A stretch of DNA of 64,000 nt from the NCBI RefSeq assembly GCF_000344615.1, contig NZ_KB467824.1, positions 3,809,767 to 3,873,766 of the forward strand, written 5' to 3'. The notes under the pieces were generated by a model that searched no databases, was not told where the DNA came from, and was given only the letters and a program-made list of their open reading frames with translations. How positions within the stretch are numbered: the stretch's first letter is position 1; each line of letters starts with the position of its first letter. The translations under genes and the position numbers were made by a program. Origin of the DNA: Janthinobacterium sp. CG3. GTDB lineage: Bacteria; Pseudomonadota; Gammaproteobacteria; Burkholderiales; Burkholderiaceae_D. Positions 1 through 9,430 of the stretch are shown here, piece by piece.

Positions 1-224
1 GGTTGATTTATTTTCCTGCAGCTACTTAGATGTTTCAGTTCGCCGCGTTCGCCTTGCATACCTATGTATTCAGTATGCAATACCCTAAAAAGGTGGGTTT
101 CCCCATTCGGAAATCTGCGGATCAAAGCGTGTTTGCTCGCTCCCCGCAGCTTATCGCAAGCTACTACGTCCTTCATCGCCTGTAATCGCCAAGGCATCCA
201 CCATGTGCACTTATTCGCTTGTCC
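1..224 (-). rRNA. rrl: 23S ribosomal RNA, 5' end only
   Basis: Read on the minus strand, this stretch is the conserved start of bacterial 23S rRNA, including the GGTGGATGCCTTGGCG block just inside the 5' end. The gene runs off the left edge, so only about 224 nucleotides are present. The 5' boundary is set by analogy with the E. coli start and is good to a few bases. It is the third member of an rRNA operon transcribed leftwards after 16S, tRNA-Ile and tRNA-Ala. Confidence 0.95.
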
Positions 225-484
225 CTATAACGTTAGCCTCTCGCCGCTTGCGCGCCGAAAGAAACGGTACAAAGATAAGAAAGTACAGCGTTGCCAGATT
301 CAATTGCTTGAATCATGTTTGTTGATAATACAATCACTACCCATGACCGGCATTCCTGCCGGTCAAATAAAACTTTACTTCTTCCAAATTGTTAAAGAAC
401 GAAACAGCCAATAATCTTTGAAAGACCAAACCTAAATCCCGGCGCCGTTTGCGCTGATTTACGTTTGAACTTTCACGGCAGTGA
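225..484 (-). other. tRNA-Ala to 23S spacer with boxA
   Basis: This is the distal part of the 16S-23S internal transcribed spacer. On the minus strand it contains GTTCTTTAACAATT (positions 387-400), the boxA antitermination signal that Nus factors bind in rRNA operons. The same sequence occurs in the 16S leader. A small inverted repeat (ccggcattcctgccgg) lies near 348-363. No protein-coding gene is supported here. Confidence 0.8.
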
Positions 485-560
485 TGGTGGAGGATGACGG
501 GATCGAACCGACGACCCCCTGCTTGCAAAGCAGGTGCTCTCCCAGCTGAGCTAATCCCCC
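485..560 (-). tRNA. tRNA-Ala (anticodon TGC)
   Basis: A 76-nt cloverleaf on the minus strand begins GGGGGATTAGCTCAGCTGGG, carries the anticodon loop CTTTGCAAG (anticodon TGC), the T-loop GGTTCGATCCC and an encoded 3' CCA. It sits in the 16S-23S spacer, which is the usual place for tRNA-Ala in betaproteobacterial rRNA operons, and is processed from the rRNA precursor. Confidence 0.97.
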
Positions 561-571
561 TGTGGTATTGC

Positions 572-648
572 TGGTAGGGCTGGTTGGACTCGAACCAACG
601 ACCCCCGCGTTATCAACACGGTGCTCTAACCAGCTGAGCTACAGCCCC
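572..648 (-). tRNA. tRNA-Ile (anticodon GAT)
   Basis: A 77-nt cloverleaf on the minus strand begins GGGGCTGTAGCTCAGCTGGT, has the anticodon loop TTGATAAC (anticodon GAT) and ends with an encoded CCA. It lies 11 bases upstream of tRNA-Ala in the transcript, giving the common Ile-Ala pair of rRNA spacers. Confidence 0.97.
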
Positions 649-687
649 GACAAGGTGTACCAGTACTGCTACTGTTTCTTCAATTTC

Positions 688-716
688 AACAGTCGATAAA
701 TGTGGACATTTAATGA
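688..716 (-). other. 16S processing stem, 3' arm
   Basis: The transcript of this segment pairs base for base over 29 positions with the leader segment 2462-2490, allowing two G-U pairs. The two arms bracket the 16S rRNA and would form the long duplex that RNase III cuts to release pre-16S RNA. The pairing was worked out by hand from the sequence; the RNase III role is from known rRNA processing. Confidence 0.85.
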
Positions 717-743
717 GTGAACATTCTCAGTTCGGTGCAACTC

Positions 744-2279
<1,536 letters not shown>

Positions 2280-2490
2280 AATCTCTGTTTAATGACATTG
2301 CTGTCAGGTCGAAGGCTTTTTAGGGCCTCCGAATTCATGCCACTGGCATGAATTCGCTCACTCAAAATACTGACAGGCCATTCTTGCGAATGTCCTATAT
2401 TTATTCTTTCGTGAGCATTTGATAATTTAAGTATGCGGCGAACCGAAGTCCGCCGGCACCTTCATCAAATGCCCACATTTATCGACTGTT
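2280..2490 (-). other. 16S rRNA leader with processing-stem 5' arm
   Basis: This is the transcribed leader between boxA and 16S. Positions 2462-2490 form the 5' arm of the RNase III stem, whose partner is 688-716. Positions 2331-2355 hold a perfect 11-bp hairpin (GAATTCATGCC, loop ACT, GGCATGAATTC). No coding sequence is supported. Part of an unrelated antisense open frame crosses it. Confidence 0.75.
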
Positions 2491-2504
2491 AATTGTTAAA
2501 GAAC
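2491..2504 (-). promoter_or_regulatory. rrn leader boxA antitermination site
   Basis: The minus strand reads GTTCTTTAACAATT, which matches the rRNA boxA core recognised by NusB/NusE. It lies about 60 nt downstream of the predicted start site and is repeated in the spacer at 387-400, as is usual for rRNA operons. Confidence 0.85.
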
Positions 2505-2568
2505 TTGTTTTGTAGTGCCTTCTGCGTCACCGACAAAGCGTTTTGTTTGTCGTCAGCAGAGAAGGAAG

Positions 2569-2597
2569 AGTATGCAGCGTTTCGCTTGTGTCGTCAA
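2569..2597 (-). promoter_or_regulatory. rRNA operon promoter
   Basis: On the minus strand a -35 box TTGACG (2592-2597) and a -10 box CATACT (2569-2574) are separated by 17 bp. This places the start near 2562, about 60 bp before boxA. It is the best sigma-70 match upstream of the 16S gene. An additional upstream promoter is possible but none as good was seen. Confidence 0.75.
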
Positions 2598-2690
2598 CCC
2601 CCTGATTTTCCTGCAACGCCGTTTCCGGCGCTCCCCGTTGCGCTGCAACTACTTGATTTCGCTACTGTTTCAGCGGGGAGGCGAATCATA

Positions 2691-3467
2691 TCAAAGTCCG
2701 TCGAACTTTGGCAAGCGCTTTTCCAAGAAAGCGTGCATGCCCTCTTTTTGGGCCGGCGTGCCGAACGCCGCGTGGAACAAACGACGTTCGTAGGCAACGC
2801 CTTCGGTCAGCGTGGTTTCGAAGGCGCGGTTGACGGCGTCCTTGATCATCATCGCCACCGAAGTTGGCATGGCGGCGATGGTCGCGGCCGCAGCCAGCGC
2901 TTCTTCCATCAGCTTGTCGGCGGGAACAACGCGCGACACCAGGCCGATGCGCTCCGCTTCGGCGGCGTCGATGGTACGGGCCGTCAGCAGCAAGTCCATG
3001 GCCTTGCCTTTTCCGATGGTACGCGGCAGGCGCTGGGTGCCGCCGGCGCCCGGGGTGACGCCGACCTTGATTTCAGGCTGGCCGAATTTGGCGTTGTCGC
3101 CGGCGATGATGAAGTCGCACATCATCGCCAGTTCGCAGCCGCCGCCCAAGGCGTAGCCGGCGACGGCGCCGATGACCGGCTTGCGCACGCGCAGGATGTG
3201 TTCCCAGTTGCGCGTGATGTAGTTGTCTTTAAAGGTGTCCGGATAGGTGTAGTCGGCCATCGCCGCGATGTCAGCGCCCGCGGCGAACGCTTTCTCGCTG
3301 CCGGTCAGGACGATGCAGCCGATGCTGGCGTCGGCGTCGAACTTGTGTAGGGCCTCGCCCAGCTCGTTCATCATGCGTTCGTTCAGCGCGTTGAGCGCTT
3401 TCGGGCGGTTCAGGCGAATCAGCGCTACTTTGTCGTGAATTTCGATAATCAGATCTTCGTATTGCAT
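2691..3467 (-). CDS. Enoyl-CoA hydratase, crotonase family
   Basis: The product is 258 aa, the usual size for a stand-alone short-chain enoyl-CoA hydratase, which adds water to trans-2-enoyl-CoA in fatty-acid or phenylacetate degradation. The crotonase oxyanion-hole segments are visible as FAAGADI (about residue 61) and [12 protein letters not shown] (about residue 104). Both expected acidic residues are present, one in GGGCELA and one in [12 protein letters not shown]. The start ATG has an AGGAGAG ribosome site. The gene stands alone next to the rRNA operon promoter and is transcribed in the same direction. Exact substrate preference (PaaF or FadB-like) cannot be told from sequence alone. 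Confidence 0.92.
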   Translation of the reverse strand: MQYEDLIIEIHDKVALIRLNRPKALNALNERMMNELGEALHKFDADASIGCIVLTGSEKAFAAGADIAAMADYTYPDTFKDNYITRNWEHILRVRKPVIGAVAGYALGGGCELAMMCDFIIAGDNAKFGQPEIKVGVTPGAGGTQRLPRTIGKGKAMDLLLTARTIDAAEAERIGLVSRVVPADKLMEEALAAAATIAAMPTSVAMMIKDAVNRAFETTLTEGVAYERRLFHAAFGTPAQKEGMHAFLEKRLPKFDGL

Positions 3468-3678
3468 AAGGCTCTCCTATGGGTGGAACACGGTAGCGGC
3501 GATTGTAGCGTTTTATCCCCCTTCCGCGAGTATATGCAATTACTCACAGCCGTTCGCGGTGCTGGTAACGGCCTGGGGGCGATGCCGCTTGCCTCGCCGC
3601 TGCATACCGTGCGCGCCTGAATCGGCGCGGCAGCCTACACTCGGACATCAGGCAGCAAGAGGCTGGATTTGCTCGGCT

Positions 3679-3692
3679 TTGATATACATCAA
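3679..3692. promoter_or_regulatory. FNR/Anr box upstream of the stress protein
   Basis: The sequence TTGATATACATCAA is a perfect match to the FNR/Anr palindrome TTGAT-N4-ATCAA. Its centre (3685.5) lies 62 bases before the universal stress protein start. A class II arrangement would put the transcription start near 3727, with the -10 region falling on CATAAG/TAAGCT (about 3712-3719). Oxygen-limited activation of the downstream gene is inferred from this. Confidence 0.8.
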
Positions 3693-3747
3693 GGTTTTTT
3701 CGCCTCACTTCCATAAGCTGGCTTGTGTACATCAACCGGAGAATTCC

Positions 3748-4185
3748 ATGTTCAACACTATCCTACTGCCTACCGACGGCTCCGCATTATCAGAAAAGGC
3801 CACCGTCACGGCGATCCGGTTTGCGCAGCTGAATAACGCCAAGATCATCGGCATCAGCGTGGTGCAGCCGTTTCCATTTTCGCCGATGAGCGACGGTGGC
3901 GCCGTCTTCGACGCCGGCCAGTACGAACGCGAGATGCACGAGACGGCGCAGCGCAACCTCGACAAGGTCGGCGTTGCCGCGCGCGAAGCCCAGGTGCCGT
4001 TCGAGGGCGTGGTGAGCCTGTCGGCCAGTCCGTACGAGGAAATCGTCGCGACTGCGGAGAAGTATCAATGCGACATTATTATGATGGCCTCGCACGGCCG
4101 CAAGGGCTTGAATAAGCTGTTTCTCGGCAGCGAAACGCAGAAGGTACTGGCGCATACGACGCTGCCGGTGATGGTGTTGCGCTAG
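3748..4185 (+). CDS. Universal stress protein, UspA family
   Basis: The product is 145 aa, a single Usp domain. It starts MFNTILLPTDGS, the typical first strand with the conserved Asp. It ends with the nucleotide-binding signature ASHGRKGLNKLFLGS (G-x9-GS form) followed by the PVMVLR strand. Such proteins bind ATP and protect cells during starvation or oxygen limitation. The chosen ATG has a CCGGAGA ribosome site; longer in-frame starts upstream lack support. The perfect FNR/Anr box upstream suggests induction when oxygen falls. Confidence 0.93.
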   Translation: MFNTILLPTDGSALSEKATVTAIRFAQLNNAKIIGISVVQPFPFSPMSDGGAVFDAGQYEREMHETAQRNLDKVGVAAREAQVPFEGVVSLSASPYEEIVATAEKYQCDIIMMASHGRKGLNKLFLGSETQKVLAHTTLPVMVLR

Positions 4186-4199
4186 GACCGAGGTTTTCA

Positions 4200-4228
4200 T
4201 CGGGTTAGCCCAAGGGCCGTTACCCGAC
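4200..4228. repeat. Intergenic palindromic repeat (type A, short copy)
   Basis: The inverted repeat TCGGGTTAGCCC...GTTACCCGAC sits just after the stress protein stop codon. It shares its core with copies near 19391, 25752, 47440 and 55187. It probably folds as a stem-loop in RNA and may serve as a transcript end for either flanking gene. Confidence 0.6.
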
Positions 4229-4279
4229 AATGTTGGCTTAAAGCAGCGCCTCTCGCGGCTTGCAGGCGCTGGCTTTTTC

Positions 4280-5503
4280 TTAGCGTTTTGGCGCTTGCTT
4301 TGGCAGTAGCACCCACACCATGCCGCTCTGCTTCATGCGGCCGGCGTTTTCCGCCGCTTCGGCGCCGAAGCCGAAGAAGTAGTCGACCCGGATCGCGCCG
4401 CGGATGGCGCCGCCGGTGTCTTGCGCCATCACCAGGCGCTGCATCGGGATGTCGCTGTTCGCTTGCGTGGTCGACAGGAACAGCGGCGCGCCCAGCGGCA
4501 GGAAGGTGGCGTCGACCGCCACCGAACGCTGCGGCGTCAGCGGCACGCCGAAGGCGCCCTTCGGCCCCACTTTCGGGTCCGGCAGGCGCTCCTCCTTGAA
4601 GAACACATAGCTGGGATTGGCGTTGAACAATTCCTGCTGGCGCGTAGGATGGCCGGCGATCCAGGCTTTGATGCCCTGCGCCGAGGCTTGGTCCGCCGTC
4701 AGCTCGCCCTTCTCCACCAGGTATTTGCCGATCGACTTGTACGGGTGGCCGTTCTGGTCGGCGTAGGCAACGCGCACCGTTTCCTGCGCGTCGGCCAGTT
4801 GCACCCGACCCGAACCCTGCACCTGCAGGAAGAACGCTTCGACCGGATCTTCGACCCACATCAATTCCTTGCCCGTCACCTCGGTGGCGCGTTCGATCTC
4901 GGCGCGGGTTGCGTAGGGCAGCACTTTTTTGCCGACCAGGCGGCCGCGCAGGCGCATCCCCTTCAACTCCGGGTAGACGCTGGCCAGGTCGACGCTGACC
5001 ATGTCTTCCGGCACCTTATATAGCGGCGTCTGGTACGGCCCGCCGCGCTTGCGCGCGCCGTGCAGCAAGGGTTCGTAATAACCGGTGACCAGGCCGCTGT
5101 TGGCCCCGTCCGCCGCCAGCACCTGGTGCGGCACGAAAAAGGTTTCGAAGAACAGGCGGATGGCGCGTTCCTCGCCGGCGTTGACCTGGCGCGCGATGGT
5201 GCACGCCTCCTTCCAGTCGGCGCGCTTGACCAGCACGCCGCACGAGGCCATGAACGCCGGCCACGCCGCGCGCATGTCGTCGCGGCTCCAGCCCGGCAAG
5301 GCGGCGAAACCGACCGGCACGAACTGCGGCGCCGGCGCGGCGCTGGCGACGGCCGGCGCGGCGGCGGGCTTGGCCGGCTCCGGCTTGACGATTGGCGCGG
5401 GAATGTGCACCGGCGCGGGCGGCACCGGCGTGCTGGTGCAGGCGGCCAGGGAAAGCGCGACGGCGCCCATCGAAACGAGTAAACTACTGCGTGAAAATGA
5501 CAT
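4280..5503 (-). CDS. mltA: Membrane-bound lytic murein transglycosylase A (MltA)
   Basis: The chosen reading gives 407 aa. It begins with a lipoprotein signal (residues 1-24) ending in the lipobox SLAAC, so the protein should be anchored in the outer membrane. The MltA barrel domain follows, including GLVTGYYEPLLHG and FFLQVQGSGRV. The C-terminal 3D domain carries AQDTGGAIRGAIRVDYFFG with the catalytic Asp region. It cleaves peptidoglycan glycan strands to form anhydromuropeptides. The start MSFSRS was chosen for the lipoprotein signal; it has no strong ribosome site, and upstream in-frame codons are possible. Its start lies only 10 bp from that of a divergent small gene. Confidence 0.93.
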   Translation of the reverse strand: MSFSRSSLLVSMGAVALSLAACTSTPVPPAPVHIPAPIVKPEPAKPAAAPAVASAAPAPQFVPVGFAALPGWSRDDMRAAWPAFMASCGVLVKRADWKEACTIARQVNAGEERAIRLFFETFFVPHQVLAADGANSGLVTGYYEPLLHGARKRGGPYQTPLYKVPEDMVSVDLASVYPELKGMRLRGRLVGKKVLPYATRAEIERATEVTGKELMWVEDPVEAFFLQVQGSGRVQLADAQETVRVAYADQNGHPYKSIGKYLVEKGELTADQASAQGIKAWIAGHPTRQQELFNANPSYVFFKEERLPDPKVGPKGAFGVPLTPQRSVAVDATFLPLGAPLFLSTTQANSDIPMQRLVMAQDTGGAIRGAIRVDYFFGFGAEAAENAGRMKQSGMVWVLLPKQAPKR

Positions 5504-5513
5504 GGGGAATGAT

Positions 5514-5660
5514 ATGTGGCTATTAATGTTGGAAGCGGTGTTTGCGTTTTTCTTGCTGGTCTTCATCGTCTGGTGGACCATGTATTCGGGCCGCAAGCCG
5601 AACCGTCCAGCGCAGAAAAAGCAATTACCCGAGCACAAGCCCGGCGACAACATCGAGTGA
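5514..5660 (+). CDS. Small single-span membrane protein
   Basis: This small frame encodes 48 aa: one hydrophobic helix (about residues 3-23, FAFFLLVFIVWW in its middle) followed by a basic, proline-rich cytoplasmic-type tail beginning SGRKPNR. A GGGGA ribosome site lies 5-9 bases before the ATG at the right spacing. It is transcribed away from mltA with only 10 bp between starts, so each promoter would have to lie inside the other gene. No function is recognised. The strong membrane segment and ribosome site argue that it is real; if the mltA start is further downstream, the overlap problem disappears. Confidence 0.6.
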   Translation: MWLLMLEAVFAFFLLVFIVWWTMYSGRKPNRPAQKKQLPEHKPGDNIE

Positions 5661-5720
5661 CAGAAGTGAAGATGCAATAGGCGGGCGGCCGCGATGCGGG
5701 CCGCCCCGGGCCGGCAGTAA

Positions 5721-6095
5721 TCAATGCAGGGTGCGCGGCAGCGACAGCACAAATTCCGGAATCTTGGCCTCGAACTGGTGGCCGTCTTCGGCGACGCAGA
5801 AATACTCCCCGACCATTGATCCCTGCGGCGTGGCCAGCGCGGTGCCGCTGGTGTACTCGAACTGCTCGCCCGGTTGCAGCAAGGGCTGGTGGCCGACCAC
5901 GCCCAGGCCGCGCACCTCGTCGATGTGGTTGTTGGCGTCCGTGATGACCCAGTGGCGCGAGATCAGCTGCGCGCCGACCGTCCCGCTATTCTTGATCGTG
6001 ATCGAATAGGTGAACACGAAACTGGTGCGGTCGGGGTCCGACTGTTCCGGCAGATATTGCGTGCGGACGGAAACAGTAAATTCATAAGAAGCCAT
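5721..6095 (-). CDS. apaG: ApaG protein
   Basis: The product is 124 aa, a complete ApaG with the immunoglobulin-like fold seen in this family. Typical segments are FTYSITIKN, SRHWVITDANN, RGLGVVGHQP, SGTALATPQGSM and GEYFCVAEDG. ApaG is linked to Co2+/Mg2+ resistance in enterobacteria, but its biochemical role is not settled. The ATG has a GAGGAA ribosome site. It is transcribed divergently from rpe across a 274-bp gap and converges with the small membrane protein gene. Confidence 0.95.
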   Translation of the reverse strand: MASYEFTVSVRTQYLPEQSDPDRTSFVFTYSITIKNSGTVGAQLISRHWVITDANNHIDEVRGLGVVGHQPLLQPGEQFEYTSGTALATPQGSMVGEYFCVAEDGHQFEAKIPEFVLSLPRTLH

Positions 6096-6369
6096 CGAAA
6101 TTCCTCAAGTAAGCTGTGCCAGCCCGCCGATGCGGGCATGTGACATTGTCAATGACCTGCCATTGCACCCCAAAACGCGGCCGGGCGCAAGGTGTCGCCG
6201 GCAAATAGACGCAAGCCGGGGCGACGCCAACGCGCAACCAGCGGGCTGAAAGCGGGCGGCAATCGGGCTAAAAGCGGGCTGCAAGCGGCGATTAAAACAG
6301 GTATAGCCGGAGCGCAACACCGCCGCCGGGCGTAAAATAGCGCATCTTTCACCTAGCCCGCCCCTGACC
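6096..6369. other. apaG-rpe divergent intergenic region
   Basis: This 274-bp gap must hold promoters for apaG (leftward) and the rpe-gph transcript (rightward). It contains several short direct repeats of the form AGCGGGCTGAAAGCGGGC (about 6240-6292). No convincing gene or RNA is seen in it. Confidence 0.5.
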
Positions 6370-7035
6370 ATGCCTACATACCGCATCGCCCCCAGCATCC
6401 TGTCCGCCGATTTCGCCCGTTTAGGCGAAGAAGTGCGCAACGTCGTCACCGCCGGCGCAGACATCATACATTTTGACGTCATGGACAACCATTACGTTCC
6501 CAACCTAACCATCGGACCTTTGGTTTGCCAGGCCATTCGTCCACATGTGCAAGTGCCGATCGACGTCCACCTGATGGTCAAACCGGTCGACCGCCTGATT
6601 CCGGACTTCGCCAAGGCCGGCGCCAACATCATCACCTTCCATCCGGAAGCGTCGGAGCACCTGGACCGCTCGCTGCAATTGATCCGCGACAACGGCTGCA
6701 AGGCCGGCCTGGTCTTCAACCCGGGCACGCCGCTGCACTTCCTCGACCACGTGATGGACAAGATCGACATCATCCTGATCATGTCGGTCAACCCGGGCTT
6801 CGGCGGCCAGTCCTTCATCCCGGAAGCGCTGACGAAAATCGCCCTGGCGCGCCGCATGATCGACGAATCGGGCCGCGACATCATGCTCGAAGTCGACGGC
6901 GGCATTAAAATCGACAACATCGCCGCCGCCGCCGCGGCCGGCGCCGACACCTTCGTCGCCGGTTCGGCCATCTTCGGCCAGCCCGACTACAAGGCGGTGA
7001 TCGACGCCATGCGCGCGCAACTGGCGAGCGTCTAA
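6370..7035 (+). CDS. rpe: Ribulose-phosphate 3-epimerase
   Basis: The product is 221 aa, a full-length TIM-barrel epimerase that interconverts ribulose 5-phosphate and xylulose 5-phosphate in the pentose phosphate pathway. Characteristic segments are [13 protein letters not shown], the metal-site motif [30 protein letters not shown] and EVDGGI. The last carries the second catalytic Asp, and a phosphate-binding AGSAIFG follows. It is followed after one base by gph, so the two are cotranscribed, and they precede the trp genes as in many proteobacteria. Confidence 0.97.
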   Translation: MPTYRIAPSILSADFARLGEEVRNVVTAGADIIHFDVMDNHYVPNLTIGPLVCQAIRPHVQVPIDVHLMVKPVDRLIPDFAKAGANIITFHPEASEHLDRSLQLIRDNGCKAGLVFNPGTPLHFLDHVMDKIDIILIMSVNPGFGGQSFIPEALTKIALARRMIDESGRDIMLEVDGGIKIDNIAAAAAAGADTFVAGSAIFGQPDYKAVIDAMRAQLASV

Positions 7036-7036
7036 G

Positions 7037-7741
7037 ATGACGGCGGCCAACGTTCTGGGCGGCGTGCGCGCCGCCATCATCGACCTGGACGGCACGATGC
7101 TCGACACCGTGCCCGACTTCCACGTCGCCATCAACCAGATGCGCGCCGAGTTCGACCTGGCGCCGATGACGGCCGAACGCATCACGCTGATGGTCGGCAA
7201 GGGCTCGGAAAACCTGGTCCGCACCGTGCTGGCGCTCGACTTCGACGAGGCCGGCGTGGCAACGCGCTTCGCCACGGCGATGGACGCCTACCAGCGCCAC
7301 TACCTGGCCGTCAACGGCGACTTCAGCGTGTTGTACCCGGACGTGCTGGCCGGCTTGGACGCGCTCAAGGCGGCCGGCCTGCGCCTGGCCTGCGTCACCA
7401 ACAAGCCGATCGCCTTCGCCCTGCCCCTGCTGCGACAAAAAGGCCTGGCCGGCTACTTTGAGATCGTCTACGGCGGCGACTCGCTGGCGCGCAAGAAACC
7501 GGACCCGCTACCGCTGACGCAAGTGTGCGCCGACTTCGACCTGGCGCCGGCGCAAGTGGTGGCCATCGGCGACTCGTCAAACGACGCGCAGGCCGCGCGG
7601 GCTGCGGGTTGCCCGGTGTTGACGGTGCCCTACGGGTACAATCACGGACACTCTATACATGAAACCGATTCAGATGGTATAGTTGACACGCTGCTTGTAG
7701 CCGCTCACTTAATTAGTCTGCACAACCAACCCGCACACTGA
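7037..7741 (+). CDS. gph: Phosphoglycolate phosphatase
   Basis: The product is 234 aa, a HAD-superfamily phosphatase. The nucleophile motif DLDGTMLDT is near residue 17. The second motif falls around CVTNKP, and the third and fourth motifs appear as RKKPDPLPL and IGDSSNDAQAA. It removes phosphate from 2-phosphoglycolate, a by-product of DNA repair. The gene begins one base after the rpe stop codon. The 3' end of its coding sequence contains a candidate trp promoter (TTGACA at 7683-7688). Confidence 0.95.
   Translation: MTAANVLGGVRAAIIDLDGTMLDTVPDFHVAINQMRAEFDLAPMTAERITLMVGKGSENLVRTVLALDFDEAGVATRFATAMDAYQRHYLAVNGDFSVLYPDVLAGLDALKAAGLRLACVTNKPIAFALPLLRQKGLAGYFEIVYGGDSLARKKPDPLPLTQVCADFDLAPAQVVAIGDSSNDAQAARAAGCPVLTVPYGYNHGHSIHETDSDGIVDTLLVAAHLISLHNQPAH
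7683..7714 (+). promoter_or_regulatory. Candidate trp leader promoter inside gph
   Basis: A perfect -35 hexamer TTGACA (7683-7688) lies within the last codons of gph. It is followed by the AT-rich CTTAATTAG (7708-7716), which could serve as a -10 region, though the spacing is 19-20 bp and so not ideal. It lies 40-70 bp before the trpL start. The short near-palindrome ACTTAATTAGT resembles trp operators only loosely, so no repressor is claimed. Confidence 0.45.
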
Positions 7742-7752
7742 CCACACACAAC

Positions 7753-7839
7753 ATGTTTCTCGACAAAAAACACAATGTTACCCAAACCGGCTCGATTGAG
7801 GCCTGGCTTTGGCGACGCTGGCAATCCTGGGCTAAGTAA
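7753..7839 (+). CDS. trpL: trp operon leader peptide
   Basis: This short frame encodes 28 aa beginning MFLDKKHN and ending AWLWRRWQSWAK, with tryptophan at residues 18, 20, 23 and 26. Four Trp codons in nine positions, just before a terminator hairpin and the trpE gene, is the signature of transcription attenuation. When tryptophan is scarce the ribosome stalls at these codons and the terminator fails to form. The ATG lacks a clear Shine-Dalgarno sequence, which is odd. The frame ends 14 bases before the terminator stem. Confidence 0.9.
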   Translation: MFLDKKHNVTQTGSIEAWLWRRWQSWAK

Positions 7840-7853
7840 CCCCGTTTTGATTG

Positions 7854-7888
7854 CTGTCGGCTGCCCACGCGCATCCGGCAGGTTTTTT
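7854..7888 (+). terminator. trp attenuator terminator
   Basis: The arm CTGTCGG (7854-7860) pairs with CCGGCAG (7875-7881), allowing one G-U pair. One base later comes a run of six T (7883-7888), as in an intrinsic terminator. Upstream, GCAATC (7821-7826, overlapping the third Trp codon) can pair with GATTGC (7849-7854), which overlaps the terminator arm by one base and could serve as a competing stem. The competing structure is inferred by hand only. Confidence 0.75.
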
Positions 7889-7932
7889 GCAAACCCACCG
7901 CCACACGCAAACCTGGCGGCATGGAGAGAAAC

Positions 7933-9429
7933 ATGACCGAACTCGAATTCAAATCGTTGGCCAATGAAGGCTTCAACCGCGTCCCGCTGATCGCCGAGGC
8001 GTTCGCCGACCTCGAAACCCCGCTGACGCTCTACCTGAAGCTGGCGCAGACCCAGAACGGCGGCAAGAACACCTTCCTGCTTGAATCGGTGGTCGGCGGC
8101 GAGCGCTTCGGCCGCTTTTCCTTCATCGGCCTGCCCGCCACGACGGTGCTGCGCAGCTTCGGCAGCCACACTGAAATCGTCAAGAACGGCGCCGTCATCG
8201 AGAGCCACGACGGCAACCCGCTCGACTTCATCGAACAGTACCAGGCCCGCTTCAAGGTGGCGCTGCGCCCCGGCATGCCGCGCTTTTGCGGCGGCCTGGC
8301 CGGCTACTTCGGCTACGACACCGTGCGCCACATCGAGAAGAAACTGGCCGACAGCATGCCCAAGGACGACCTGGGCCTGCCGGACATCCAGTTGATGGTG
8401 ACCGAGGAACTGGCGGTGATCGACAACCTGTCGGGCAAGCTGTACTTGATCGTCTACGCCGACACCACCCAGCCGGAGTCGTTCTCGAAGGCGCGCCAGC
8501 GCCTGAAGGACCTGCGCATGATGCTGCGCCGCGGCGTCGACGCGCCGGTGACGTCGAGCTCGGTGCGCACCGAGACCATGCGCGACTTCAGCAAGGAGGA
8601 CTATTTGAAGGCGGTCGCCAAGGCCCACGAATACGTGATGGCGGGCGACCTGATGCAGGTGCAAATCGGCCAGCGCCTGCGCAAGCCCTACGTCGACTCG
8701 CCGCTGACGCTGTACCGCGCGCTGCGCTCGCTGAACCCGTCGCCGTATATGTACTTCTACAATTTCGGCGACATGCAGATCATCGGCGCCTCGCCGGAGA
8801 TCCTGGTGCGCAACGAGACGGCCGCCGACGGCGGCAAGAAAGTGACGCTGCGCCCGATCGCCGGCACCCGTCCGCGCGGCGCCACGCCGGAGCGCGACGC
8901 CGAGCTGTCGGCGGAGCTGCTGGCCGATCCGAAGGAAATCGCCGAACACGTGATGCTGATCGACCTGGCCCGCAACGACCTCGGACGCATTTCCGAAATC
9001 GGCAGCGTGAAGGTGACCGACCGCCTGGTGATTGAAAAATACTCGCACGTCCAGCACATCGTCTCGAACGTCGAGGGCGCCCTGAAAAAAGGCCTGTCGA
9101 ACCTGGACGTGCTGCGCGCCACCTTCCCGGCCGGCACCCTGACGGGCGCGCCGAAAGTGCGCGCGATGGAAGTCATCGACGAGCTGGAGCTGACCAAGCG
9201 CGGCATCTACGGCGGCGCCTGCGGCTACCTGTCGTTCGGCGGCGAAATGGACGTGGCGATCGCCATCCGCACCGGCGTGATCAAGGACGGCATGCTGTAC
9301 GTGCAGGCCGCGGCCGGCATCGTCGCCGACTCGATCCCCGAAATGGAATGGCAGGAAACCGAAAACAAGGCGCGCGCCGTGCTGCGCGCCGCCGAACAAG
9401 TGCAAGACGGCCTGGATGGGGAGTTCTAA
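7933..9429 (+). CDS. trpE: Anthranilate synthase component I
   Basis: The product is 498 aa, a full-length chorismate-using TrpE. The LLES element near residue 50 is the tryptophan feedback site. The catalytic domain shows [58 protein letters not shown] and [11 protein letters not shown]. It converts chorismate to anthranilate using ammonia supplied by TrpG. The start at MTELEF was chosen because GGAGAG lies just upstream; an ATG 12 bases earlier overlaps that site. It follows the attenuator, so its expression should respond to charged tRNA-Trp. Confidence 0.97.
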   Translation: MTELEFKSLANEGFNRVPLIAEAFADLETPLTLYLKLAQTQNGGKNTFLLESVVGGERFGRFSFIGLPATTVLRSFGSHTEIVKNGAVIESHDGNPLDFIEQYQARFKVALRPGMPRFCGGLAGYFGYDTVRHIEKKLADSMPKDDLGLPDIQLMVTEELAVIDNLSGKLYLIVYADTTQPESFSKARQRLKDLRMMLRRGVDAPVTSSSVRTETMRDFSKEDYLKAVAKAHEYVMAGDLMQVQIGQRLRKPYVDSPLTLYRALRSLNPSPYMYFYNFGDMQIIGASPEILVRNETAADGGKKVTLRPIAGTRPRGATPERDAELSAELLADPKEIAEHVMLIDLARNDLGRISEIGSVKVTDRLVIEKYSHVQHIVSNVEGALKKGLSNLDVLRATFPAGTLTGAPKVRAMEVIDELELTKRGIYGGACGYLSFGGEMDVAIAIRTGVIKDGMLYVQAAAGIVADSIPEMEWQETENKARAVLRAAEQVQDGLDGEF

Positions 9430-9430
9430 G

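Noticed and set aside
2493-3350. A 285-codon plus-strand frame over the rRNA leader and the enoyl-CoA hydratase gene
   Set aside because: It is antisense to a clear crotonase gene, overlaps the rRNA promoter, and its translation has no family features.
7706-7716. ACTTAATTAGT near the trp promoter as a TrpR operator
   Set aside because: It is a short, imperfect palindrome, and TrpR is generally absent from betaproteobacteria. The attenuator explains regulation better.
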